Position numbers and translations under genes: made by a program. Below the pieces are notes generated by a model that was not told the DNA's origin, made no database searches, and was given only the letters and a program-made list of their open reading frames with translations. From Volvox africanus (lineage: Eukaryota; Chlorophyta; Chlorophyceae; Chlamydomonadales; Volvocaceae), in the NCBI GenBank assembly GCA_030268105.1, contig BSDZ01000035.1, positions 529,001-593,000 on the forward strand: a stretch of 64,000 nucleotides of DNA. Reading direction: 5' to 3'. Below, piece by piece: positions 12,301-23,329 of the stretch. Position 1 is the first letter of the stretch. Every line of letters starts with the position of its first letter.

Positions 12301-15300
12301 GGAGGTCGTACAGTATAATGTTTACGGCTTCGATTCCCATCCAGTTCAGGGAATCAAACTGAAGCAATGAAGTGTCCATTTTTTGGGCCTGTTGAATGGT
12401 ATCCATGAGGGCACCATCAGCGAGATTTCACCACTGGTGACGGCCCTTTCACCACTCGTGGATCTAGATTCCTTTCTTTCTTTCTTTCTCTCCGGGGGGC
12501 ACATGCTCACTCAAAGTAACCATTAAAGTAACCATCAGTCAACGAACGGCTGCTGTGATAATGTTTTGCTTGCACGTACCGAGCCACAGGCACAGAGGTA
12601 AAGTTGGCCCTGCCTGTTCACCTTTGCTGTCGCCAGCATGGAGCGAATCCAGTCAACCACCTCAGGAGGCACACGCAAGGAAGTCGTGTTGTACGCCCAA
12701 ATGTCGTAGATTAACTTGATCTCCACGTCCGGCATGCAAAGGACGACATCTTCCAGCCGCAGCCAAGTTTGGAAGGGACCCACTGGGATTCTGCCGCCAC
12801 CGGTGGAGTTGCTGCTGCCGCTGCTGTTGTTGCCCGGTGCATTGCTTCCAGTGGCCTGCATTAAATGTCGGTGCCGCCACAGCCCGCCCACTTTTCTGCG
12901 TAGATGCCCATGTAGCTGCTCCACAGGAATTTGTTGCAATTCCTTCGTTTGGTTGTGTACCTGGGCTAATGGCGGCTGCGGTCCCTCAGATCGGGGGCGG
13001 CGCCCTGAGTGCAGAGCAAGCTGCTCGGTGGCCGCCTGCGCGGCTGTATCGCTCTCCGACCCACCCGCCAACAGAAGCTCCCGCCGGGACTGGTTGGAAG
13101 CCAGCTGCCGCAAAGAGCGATTGAAGGCCCACAGCATGAGCGTGTAGTTCTGAAGCGGAGCCGGCTGCACTCCGTTGCGCCCCACTCCCAGATTCAGGAT
13201 TGTTGCATATCGCACCGTCAACACTGTGTTCTGTGGCACCGTCAGGACCCCTGCCACGGCGACAAAGACCAAGATATCCAGACATCTTATTAGCTCTTGA
13301 AGCAATACTTGGACCAGGCCGCAGCCAGCCAGCCAGCTAGCCTCCCCCCGTACGGTGTCTAACGCTGTCCAACAAGCACCGGGGCTCAATGACGCCACAG
13401 TTGCTTTCATACACTCAAATACCGACGCCCGGCAGCAGCGTCCGCAACTCAGTATGCGGATAACCGGCCTTATCAGCTGGTAGCAACTAGGTTGGATTTC
13501 GCCCACTTAGGGCGAGGCGTCTCAAATCATAATTTGTTGCATGATCCCCAAGGATACAAAAACTATAAGAAGGAAGGAGGTCGTCCCTGCCATGCAATGC
13601 CGTGCTGGATGCTCCGCTCATGTGCACTGCCGTAGATCATACCGCACTTTGCCGCTGCTATTGGGGACTCCTCATCACCACATTCTGCGGGTCCATGTAA
13701 TGCTTGAGTGAAGTAACATCACCAACGGCGTCGAAATCACGACCCACCTGACAGCCCCTGCAGATCCACGTAGCGGACCCCGTCTATTTGTCCCCAAATC
13801 GTCATGTTCGCCCCAAGGGTTGGTCGTGACGACACCAGGCTGGTCTGCGGCGCCGCGGGCAACACAAGAGGAGGCTAGTGGTGCTGAGGACAGTGATACC
13901 GCAGACACCCTCCAAAGATGATGGCCCCCGGCCCTATCTCGCCCGTGTGCGGGGTGCAGTGTTGCTGCATGTCAGGATGAGGCCGGCTGATCGGCATCTT
14001 ATATGCCAACGCACCGCTCCACGCAAGTGGGGCAGTACGAACAGAACAGGCGAGCCACTGGTGGGCCTTATACACACGGCCACGTGCACGCTTGCACTTA
14101 CACAGGGCTTCCGTCATTACGAGCATTCAAACACATATATAGACGCATACTTAACAACTCGCAAAAAGATGTTTTTCGCTGTACGACACGTTTGCACGCG
14201 GCTCCCAAAATTAAGTAGAGATCCGGTAATGTGTTACAGGGGCAGGTGGAACACATACACATACATACACATGGGCAAACCTGCCAAGGTACCATGCATG
14301 AGAATCTGCCTCGTCCCATGCGTGGCACCCCTGTGGTACCGGGAACTGAACATGCCAAGCCATGGCCCCCTTCTAGGATGGCAGATTTTAGTCAGGGGAC
14401 ACTCGTCTGGCTCGAACCGCCCGTGCCCCCATGTCTGGAGAGCGCTTTTGCAAAACCCACGTTCCGTCCCGAAGGAAAGGCAACAAAACGAAACGCCGGG
14501 TGGATACCGCATGAAGTCCCAAGGCCAGCAGGGTGCAATTCATGATAAGTACGGCAACTCACCGGCAACTGCACATCACCGAGCAGGACGACGTTTGAGG
14601 CCGACGAAAAGACGCTCTCACCCAGCTGCTCTCGCACCAGTAGAATCTTGGAGAGTGGCACCGGACCGCTCTGTCCGTACGCCAGCACTGTGTCCAGGAG
14701 GTCCGGTCTCCAAGGGAAGCTTACACGTGATGCGACAAGCGGCGTGACTGCAAGTGTGCAATTCGCCCAGGTCGTCATGCCGTACGTCCACTCCAAATAC
14801 GGAATCTGCATCAGGGTTAAGAAACAGGGTTAGGTTTGTGTACGGACGTTGCAAAAGCCACCTATTCAGGAATACGAAGATCAAAACAACAACGGCCGTA
14901 CAGTCCGCGGTGTCCCTCAAGGATAAAAAAACACCCTTAAAAATTGCGGCCACGTGTAACGGTAGACTTCTGTTCCCCAAACTACCAGACCCGCACTTCT
15001 CTTCCAAGAGTGTCCCCTGCCGCTCCCTTAACCGAAACACACACATATACACTCTCTCTCTTTCCCTCTCTTCCTCACTCACCCATATACTGTTATCATC
15101 AGGCGCCACTTGCAACCCTGGTGCAAAGTACCGCACAAAGATTGCTGGGTCGATGCCCGTTGCATTGCTGCTTAACGCCGTATTGACCATACCCCGCCAC
15201 CATCTCAGCTCCGAATCAGATACGACCAGGGTTACACGCGTGAGGTTGACCTGGGCGACTGAGAGAGAATATAAACTATCAGTCCTGTGGCTTGGTTTGG

Positions 15301-16940
15301 GTGACAGAGGCAGAGACACTTGCTTCAGTTGGGGAAACGTCCTGTCAGCAGTAAGGGGGCAGGCCGGCACGAGCTCATCGTGAGCTCATCGCGAGCTAAT
15401 CACGAGCTCATCGTGCATCAACCGAGCATGCCCTCGCCCTCACCCGCACCTGCGGTACTCCAGAAACCATAGCGGCGCTGTTACAAATGCCAATGGATAT
15501 TGAGTGCTAGGCCCATAACACAGGTTCGTGAGGATGACGTCGCGAAATTCAATATTGACAAGTTTGCTGTTGTCCAAGGAGATGATTCCCGTGAGGCCGC
15601 CTAGGTCGAACTGGGTCGGTGCATCCGGACGACCTGCACATAGCGAGGAAGAAGACAGGACCTGAGGGCTACTGGGGTTAGGAAGGATAAGGAAGAGACA
15701 GAAGGATGGCGTTCAGGTGCCATTCAGAAAAGCTGGCGAATAAAGCTGCCTCGCGTGCAACGCACCTACCCAAAGCACTTGTACGTTTTCCCAGCCTGGT
15801 GCCCTTCACTCACTCAGACACTCACCCGCAATAACGATTGTGACGCTGGACTTGGAAGCTACAATTTTTGTCCGGATGAATTTATTTAGATCCGCGGTAA
15901 TGTTGTTCATGATGAAAGAATAGAAAGCCCGAGGCTGAGCTTCCGGATACGGAGATAATAGCGCCAGAAAGTCCGCGTACGTTTTCGCACGCGACGAAAC
16001 ACACGGGAAATCCATTTCTGGTGTGACGTTGAGATCGTATGCAGTATCGCCGCCCAGGTATGTGACAGTCACTGTGGAGTTGGTAGCAGAGAAGCTACAG
16101 CGCAGAGTGGCGTTCTCCGCAACCAAATTTGGTGTCACCAGGTTGACAATCCGTAAGGCCCACAACGCCACCTGCGCAGGCAAAGCTCACTTTTGCTCCT
16201 CAAGCGTGTGCAGACAGGTGGTGACGACACAAATCTCGGTCCGTACATGCACAAACGGTCGCTAACTGATCGCTTCTGAAGACGTACGGCATACCCATCA
16301 CTACCGGCGAACCAAGCATGCACGGTGCACAGAACAAGTCTGCCGCCGATAACCACCAGTCCAAGTCCCGCAGGGCGCCCCGCCACCAGCCTCACCTCAA
16401 AATTTTCATCTGGCATCCGTTTGCAAATATCGCTTTGAAGGGCATACAAGATGTCGCAATCGGTGTTGATGGACACGTTGCACAGCTCAAGTACTGCTGC
16501 TTGGTTCACATCGAAGAAAGACGGTGTCAGTAAGGTTGGCAAGTCCAACGTCCCTGGCATCTTGTAAACCATCCCCATGTCGACGAGTTGAAGCCGGCTT
16601 CCTAAACGGCAGGCGAACCGTTTTACCACGTTGAGGCTGTTTTTAAGTCGTCCAGTGAAGGGTACATAAACTCACCATTTTCGATCCGCACAATCCCTGA
16701 CTCGGCAGGCAGGGTCATCCATACACCGTTCCGTCCCTTAACGACAAAGTTGCCCTTAATGCTGGCTTTGGCGAAACCGACTTTGGCGCTAACATTCAGT
16801 TGAACAACGCTCCCACTCGCAAGTAGCGATGCAAAGGAGGTTGCATTGTCAAAATCTGATTGACACAAGACTGATGTGAGCTCAAGCACGAGTGCGACAA
16901 CCAAAAGCGATGAGTCCACACGCCACATCTGGCAGGGCAT
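6302..16940 (-). CDS. Receptor-like protein kinase, single-pass, with Gly-Gln tail
   Basis: An 18-exon model gives 1,554 residues with all phases consistent. Exons: 16940-16676, 16601-16396, 16171-15826, 15633-15450, 15341-15083, 14805-14563, 13844-13748, 13250-12580, 12388-12238, 11718-11608, 11523-11291, 10982-10340, 9744-9647, 9504-9319, 8997-8841, 8240-8114, 7521-7453, 6920-6302. The start has a signal peptide (LLVVALVLELTSVLCQ). About 840 extracellular residues follow, with many N-glycosylation sequons and repeated motifs such as LTGIISLD and LTVPQNTVLTV. A membrane segment lies at about 876-901, followed by RHRRK. The kinase domain has GAGAHGVVYKG, VAIK (K1147), HGDLKPAN, DFG (1308-1310) and GTPFYIASEL, so it should be active, probably on Ser/Thr (tyrosine-kinase-like group). 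The linker has an Ala-Gly run, and residues about 1457-1541 are Gly-Gln repeats. The ligand is unknown. The weakest exon is 11718-11608, whose donor is poor. Confidence 0.86.
6343..6597 (-). repeat. Hexanucleotide array, about 42 units, coding for (Gly-Gln)n
   Basis: The plus strand reads CCCCTG repeated almost perfectly over about 255 bp. On the coding minus strand this is GGGGCA in frame as Gly-Gln near the kinase C-terminus. Because the unit is six bases, copy-number changes keep the reading frame. The G-rich strand is the mRNA-like strand. The opposite strand is also open and would read Pro-Ala, but that is a by-product of the repeat. The same hexamer recurs at 24516-24584. Confidence 0.97.
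10748..10790 (-). repeat. Coding ACCAGC hexamer repeat (Ala-Gly run)
   Basis: About seven copies of a six-base unit lie in the juxtamembrane linker exon of the receptor-like kinase. On the coding strand they give an Ala-Gly alternation between the membrane segment and the kinase domain. Confidence 0.85.
15370..15413. repeat. Four tandem 11-bp units in a kinase intron
   Basis: Four copies of CGAGCTCATCG, the third diverged to CGAGCTAATCA, lie in the intron between kinase exons 4 and 5. Three of the units contain the palindrome GAGCTC. No function is evident. Confidence 0.8.
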
Positions 16941-18987
16941 ATCAATAAATTATTGAGCAGATGCGTTTCATTCATTAAGCACTTCCTCGTGAAATTTGAC
17001 AAGGATGTATTAACTCAGACCAAAGTGGTAAGCCGGTCCGTAAACATACATACTAAAAGGAATCAGTGCAGTCCATGCTAAAAAGTTATTACTTTCCAGG
17101 ACATTGTTCATCATCCTAGTACACTTAGGAATGAAGGTTAGGGAATGCACCCCAGGAAGCATACTCCGTACAGGCGGTAATAACGATACGCGAGCGGAAG
17201 TGTGGTATTAGTGTAATAACAAAACAGATAGACAAAAGGAAAAAGAACCAGGAATAATAGGAAAGGTGCCCGGATTGTAATAAAATATTGCGAAGGCCGA
17301 GACGCTCCTCACAAATGGAACATCACAGAGCTGAGACCAGCCAATCAAGGAATCCTTTAACAGAGAAAATTTACGTAAACATGAACTGTAGAAAAGTTAG
17401 GATGAAAGCTGCGTAAGGTTGCATCCAACCAAGCGAGAAGCTGCAGAATGTGGAGGCAAACCGCTACAGGCGCGGCGAACCTCTATTATTATATCTATAG
17501 CCGGCTGCCAGATGCCTGTGGGCCAAGCGGAATGCTGAGTACCACATAAACTGCTGACTACGTCCTCCCACGTCAAAAGCAAAGCATGCATGCAGCAGCT
17601 CGTGCGCACGCACACACGTACACACATACCCCCCACTTCATGCATATCGTGCATGATGCACAAGTGTAACGAACAGTAAAAAATATAGCTGCTAAAAGGC
17701 ACCGCGCAAGGGTATTAGTTTTGGAATTGCATTATGTTTTGGCGTAACCTGTATGGAGGGCGGACGAGCGGCAGGCTTACATAAGGGACAACAGGAACGT
17801 ACCTGATCTATGTTCAATGCCTCGTATTCGACATGCCACAAATGGGATCGCTCGCCAATAACTGCTGAGGTTGATGACAAACTCTTTAAAGCTCGTAAGG
17901 CCCGGACGAGTCAGGAGGCTCAAAGGACGATCGCGTCCATATGCTCACTCGGAAGAGCCAAGGTCCCATGCACCCTTGTCCGCATGCACGGGACATTCAA
18001 GCAAGGAGGAGCTGGGCGATGCCCTTTATCCTCCACAGCATGATGGCTACCACCATCGCGACACCACCTCTGTCCTCACTCCCGGTCATGCGATCAGTTC
18101 ACATCTGGCGGACAGACACACACAATCTGCAATCAACGCGTAAGGGTCGTCACGCGGCGCTGAATCGATATGTGAATCTTTCAGTGCTTGCCCCACCAGT
18201 CCCCTTAACCCCATCCTCTGCAGATAATGGCGCATTTTAACGCCCCCTGCTTCTTGTCCGTTGCTGCCAGGCAGGACTTAGTCCAGCTTTGCTTGTTTCC
18301 TGATGAAGCACCTGCCTGCTCCAACCGTCCAATTCCGCGGCGTCTTTTACACCACTTCTTCAGACGTTGAGAGCCATTGCAAATGAAAATATTTTCCCCC
18401 AAAAGGCGCCTCACTAACGTGCCAAGTCCGCGCATGTTCTGGAAAGTACTTATTCTTGGGGCACTTGGGGTACTAATCTTCACGTCGCAAGAGTCGGCAG
18501 CGAGTCAGCTTAATGGGAACACGGAAATGCTGTAGCATCCATACCATGACATGGTTGTTTTGATGGCCATCCGAATGGTTCTGGGCAGAAGCCGCCTTAG
18601 GTAGCCTGCAATAAGCAACTGTCTGTGCGCTGTGAGGTTTTGGGGGTCATCGGGAGGTGCGAGGCAGGCGTTTTTGCTCCTCGCCATTTCACCTCTGGAT
18701 TGAGCAAGCAACGGATGGAAGCACGGCCGGCCTGAGAAGACTCATAAGGGTTCATAAAGCTTCACCTTGGAACCCCGTCAGTGATATGCTCCCCGCTTTG
18801 TAATCTCATCCATACCTTCGTGTCTTCTCATGCACTTCTCATCTTACCAAAATGAATTAAGCACAGCGCTGCCACGACAGACTGGCCAGCCTGTATAACT
18901 TGCCTACAAACGGAAACGCTATGATGGCAGGCGCCAGACGGTGTCAATGCAATCCTGTTAACCTGTTAGGAAGATAAAAAATCCAGT
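16941..18987. other. Intergenic, upstream of the kinase gene
   Basis: No gene is supported. The stretch next to 16941 should hold the kinase promoter, but I see no diagnostic element. Overlapping plus-strand open frames at 17.8-18.2 kb lack splice sites and recognisable domains. Confidence 0.4.
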
Positions 18988-19134
18988 CCCGTCACGGAGG
19001 CATACGCGCCGCTGGCGTCACTAGGTGAGATGGGAGGGTAATGCACCCGATCCCCATTACCACCACCCCACCCCCAACATCACCACCGGATAGACCGCAT
19101 CATTACTTCCCTCTTTAATTCCGCGTTTCTGATT
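18988..19134 (+). pseudogene. Copied exon-intron fragment of the EF-hand/p25-alpha gene
   Basis: This segment resembles 47242-47394, which is the end of exon 8 and start of intron 8 of the gene at 42586-52510. Shared parts include a ten-base exon match (cccgtcacgg), the exon block cgctggcgtca, a 19-base identity across the splice donor (19023-19041 versus 47282-47300) and a 32-base identity in the intron (19091-19122 versus 47351-47382). The copy has lost about five bases next to the donor, and a roughly 16-base intron segment present at 47 kb is missing. Because intron sequence is included, this was a DNA-level duplication, not a retrocopy. No flanking exon was found, so it is probably inert. 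Confidence 0.85.
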
Positions 19135-19392
19135 ATGCAAGCCGTGCTTGTGCCTGATGATCACCCGTTAGCACCCCGGTGTAGAGCGTCACGAACTCTG
19201 GAAACAAACTTCTGGAAACAAAAGTCCCGATCTCCCAAATGCACGATTGACACATTTTTTGTAACGTGTTCCAGTTCTGCCCTATTAGCGCTCAGAGAAT
19301 GCTGCCTCTGCTATACCGCCTTGTTGCACTTCCTGCAAAAGCTCCCATAGCTCACGCGGTGCCCGGGTGGGCCACGGAGAAGATCCACGCAG

Positions 19393-20408
19393 CTAGAGCT
19401 CAAGCGTTCGCAAAGCACCATCAGACAGCCGTCGCTGCAGTGCCATCGCTGAGCCCAGACCCCTGCTACGTCCAATAAAGTCGCTCCAAGACGAAGACCG
19501 GCCCAGGGTTGCCGCAGCGCAACTGAACCCATCGTCTTGTTCATCCTCAGATGAGGGCTCGCTTTGCAAACTACTAGCGCTCCAGTGCGGCAATGCATCA
19601 GATTCTGGTTGCTTGTAGCATTGCAAAGCCCTGGTTGGTATGGGCAGAAGCGGAGGGCCGCAGAGGCTGGCCACCTTCATTATAGTAGCGGTCTCTGTTT
19701 GCTCAAAAGCAGCGGGAAGTGATGTTGGATTCAGGCGCCGTGGGAGGAGCATATGCTACTCGTTGTATTTTGCAGGTATCTGATCATCAAAGCTTGCCTA
19801 GGTTACTTACAGCGCGCTGCGAGCCCATGAGGCTGCAATTCGAGGTTCCATTTTCCGTGCGCCATACCCGGCGGTCAGCATTCTCCCCATGCGATGCACA
19901 GCAGGGGTTTCGCCTTGAAGAGACGCCTGCAAATGTGTTAATTAATCAACTTAAGGGGTTTCGGTGCAATAAGCAAACTTCACTTGCCTGGAGGTCTTCT
20001 AAAAGCCATCGTGCCTCGCAATCGGATACGACATTGCCAAGAGGAGTACCACACCTAACACATCACATTGATAGCTTATTGGGGCATATTTGAGACAGTT
20101 TGAAGTTAACGAGCTTACCGGCAGCTGGCCTCCTTTTGGCGAGAGCGCCGTCGGACACGAACCCAGAACGGTTCTCCAACTTTTTTAATAATACCACAAG
20201 CTGCCATCGCCGATGCTAAAAGTATCATAATCATAGCTTGATGGGCATGACCAAGGATTGGGGCCGACGTGGGAGCCATGCCTTTCCAACGACAGCTACA
20301 CCCACCATGTGCGGTAGAGCGACCACGATGAAATAACGTGTTTGTGGTTATATCTGATATCGTACGCGAACAAGCGGTTTCACATGCTACCTTGTGAACG
20401 TTCCTCAT
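19393..20408 (-). CDS. Candidate small gene, divergent from the 20.5-kb gene
   Basis: Three minus-strand segments look like exons. 20408-20119 begins with ATG, includes a short hydrophobic stretch (AMIMILLASAMAACGII) and ends at a gtaagc donor. 19926-19811 is flanked by ttgcag and gtaagt. 19666-19393 ends in a stop and reads as a Ser-rich acidic then basic tail (SSEDEQDDGF, SSSWSDFIGR). Exons 2 and 3 join in phase. Exon 1 does not join exon 2 in the frame that keeps exon 3 open; in its own frame the join would stop 16 codons into exon 2. There may therefore be two small products, or a missed exon. No family is recognised. The ATG lies about 113 bp from the plus-strand ATG at 20522, so the two may share a bidirectional promoter. 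Confidence 0.4.
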
Positions 20409-20521
20409 TCTTCGTACTGTACTGATGCTCGCTACTTTACTTATTTCCTCTAAACATATTTTTTCAGTAATTCAATAAAACTTAGGTCTCAAATCCTGAA
20501 GCCAGGTCAGAACACTGTTAC

Positions 20522-23296
20522 ATGTTTCCAACATTGATTCCAAACAGCGACCCGCGGGACCTTTGGACAATAGCCGGCCGACCACGGTCTCACACGTCAG
20601 GCGGCTACTTCAGTGGGTCTATAGCCCAAAATGCGCATCTAAATTATCAACTCCAAAGGATGCCTGTCAGCCTGGCGGTATGGCGGCGTGGCCCGCCAAA
20701 CCCGGGCTGCCGCTTCCGGCAGCAGACGCAGTTCCAGCCTTCGCAAGGTGGTGGCTCGGTTGGTTCCACGCCAAATCTAAATCGAAAACGATTTCCAGCT
20801 CAGGAACAACCCACTGTTTCCCGAGAGCGGCTCCTGGGCCCAGACTCAGCCCTTTTGTCCTCTGGTCCTCCTTTGCAAGCCCGTCCTGCCGAGGCCGAAG
20901 ATCCGAACGCAATGGCAGATGCAGACGTGCACACGGACGCAGTATCAGAACCAGAAGCAGCTGCTTCGCTAGCTAAGCTTGTAGTGGATGCGACGAAAGG
21001 GGCTGCAAAGGGGTTCGCCACAGCGAAGAACACAGCCAAACAGGACGGCAGTGGCGTGTTTGCAAAGAAAAACAAGCGCAAACGGAAGCTTCGAAGGCAG
21101 GGGACGCTCGCACCGGGCAGCAGCATCACTACCCCGACTAGGAATGGCGATAGCGATAGCGATAGGGGCGGAAGACTCAACAGTTATGGAGGTGCATATG
21201 CTGATAACGGCGCATTGCATGGGTCGGCACTGATATCGGCAACGCGTCTCCCTGAAGAAGATGAAGAAGATGAAGAAGCATTTACACCGCCGTTACTAGC
21301 TTCTGGGGCAGCTCTTGGCGACGACGGGAGTAACGGAGGCAGCAGTAATAGTAGCAACAGCAACAGTAGCAGTAGTAGTACCGGTAGCAGCACGAGCGGG
21401 GCTAGCCCTCCTGCGCAATCGAAGGACCGGATGCAGGGCGCTCTGGAAGCCGCCGCCAATGCCGCGGCATTGGCGGCGGAAGCGCATGCGAGCCAGGTCT
21501 TAGGCGGCCAGGGACGGCTAGGGAGCTCTCAATCCATCAGCACCGCTGGCGTGGTACAGCCGACGATTGTCTTGGCTAATATGACCTCATCCTCGGCTGA
21601 AATGCCGCCCGGCATCAGGGTCGCAGCTGATCACGAGCAAGAGGGCGAACGGCCGCGGGATCTGAGCCGGATTGAATTTGAGGGTGGAACCGGAGAACGG
21701 CACATCGTGGAAGGCCCTGCACCTTCTGTAGACGAGCGGGCCCGCGGACAGGAGGAGGCGGAGGAAGGGCGAGCGGAGGCGAAGGACAAGCAGGCGGTGG
21801 CGGTGGCGGATGGTGCAGAGGAGGTGCCTGCGTCCCTCAAAAGGTCATTGAGCCGGGCAGTGGAGGGACAGCACGACGGCATGGTAATAGGATCACGGTG
21901 TCATGGCGACGCGCCTGTGTATGTGAAAAAGGGGGTGCAGGCGGACGGTTGCGGGGAAGAGCGTGTAGTGGAACCGGCAGCGGGAAGTGCAGTGGCAGGG
22001 AGTGCATTTGGAGGCCTTATAGGAGGCGAGGACAGACAGCCGGGGAGGAATGGACAGAATGTGGAAGTGGATGCAATGGAACAACGACGATTGGCGACAG
22101 CAAAGGATGCGGGCGATGATAAGGAGCCGCGGGTGTCACCTCAGAATCACTGGAAGGGGCCAACCAGCATTGGCCACGTTGCAGCGAGGGAGGCGGAGGC
22201 GGAAGGAGAAGAAGCGGGGGCAGGGACGGCAGTGCAGGAGGCGGGAGTCGAGGAGGCGTCAGTCTGGCAGGAGGAACCGGATGAGGCCTCCGGGGAGCCG
22301 CCCCACGCCGTGCAGAAGTTATCGCGCTCGGAACTGATGCCACCGGCAAGCGGCTCCGCGGACGGCGTCGGCAACGAGAGCCGGGAGCAGGATGTCCAGG
22401 AGAAACCGGGCAGGGCTCGCGGTGGCAGCGGTGGATATAGCGTGCGGCCGAAAGGGCTTGGAATGGAGGACGACGCCATGATCGATGCCGCTGATGCCCC
22501 CACGCAGCGCACGGCTCAGTTTGGGATTCCTCCGGGCTCTGACCCCTCGCTCCGGAACCCGCACGAAAAGGACATGGAGCAGCAATATCGGGATGGTCAT
22601 CAAGGACTGCGTCTGGGCCGTAAAGAGCGCGAGGGCCACATGGCCGGAGGAGAGTGGGCGGACGGCCCGGGAAGAGATGTAGATGACGAGATTACGGCTG
22701 TGGCGGAACCTGTTACGCCGGCAATGGGCGGACCGGCGGACATCCACGGGTCCCATGGGTCATTTGACGGGTCCCATGGGTCTACCGAGCCGATTAAACA
22801 AGCATATCAGCAACAGCAGCCGGAGGTTGTAGAGGAGGAGGGGGAGGGGGGAAAGGAAAAGCATGGGGAGATTGCAGCAGCAGCTAATGGCAGCGGCGGC
22901 TGCGGTGGCAGCAACGAGAGCAGCAGCGGTGGCATTGCGGTGAAAGAGGCGCAATCCCTGGAGCCGCAACTGGCGCCAAGTCCAGTGCCTTCTGAAATTG
23001 TTTGCAGCAAGCAGCACCAGAGCGAAGAGGGAAGAGAGGATTGGGGACAGGATTGGGGACAGGGTGAAGAGAAGGCATCTTTACGGTTTGACACGCCACC
23101 GTCTCCGGCAGCCGTCCCTGTGGCAGTTCCCGTCGCGCCGGGCGCCAGCACAGCCGACGTCCAACCTCAACCTCCCATAGCCGCGCCATCACCGGGCGCC
23201 AGCACAGCCGACGTCCAACCTCAACCTCCCATAGCCGCGCCATCACCGGGCGCCAGCACAGCCGACGTCCAACCTCAACCTCCCATAGCCGCGCCA

Positions 23297-23329
<33 letters not shown>

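Noticed and set aside
13878..14747. 289-codon plus-strand open frame
   Set aside because: It runs antisense through a kinase intron and part of exon 14805-14563; codon use is not that of real exons and it shows no domain.
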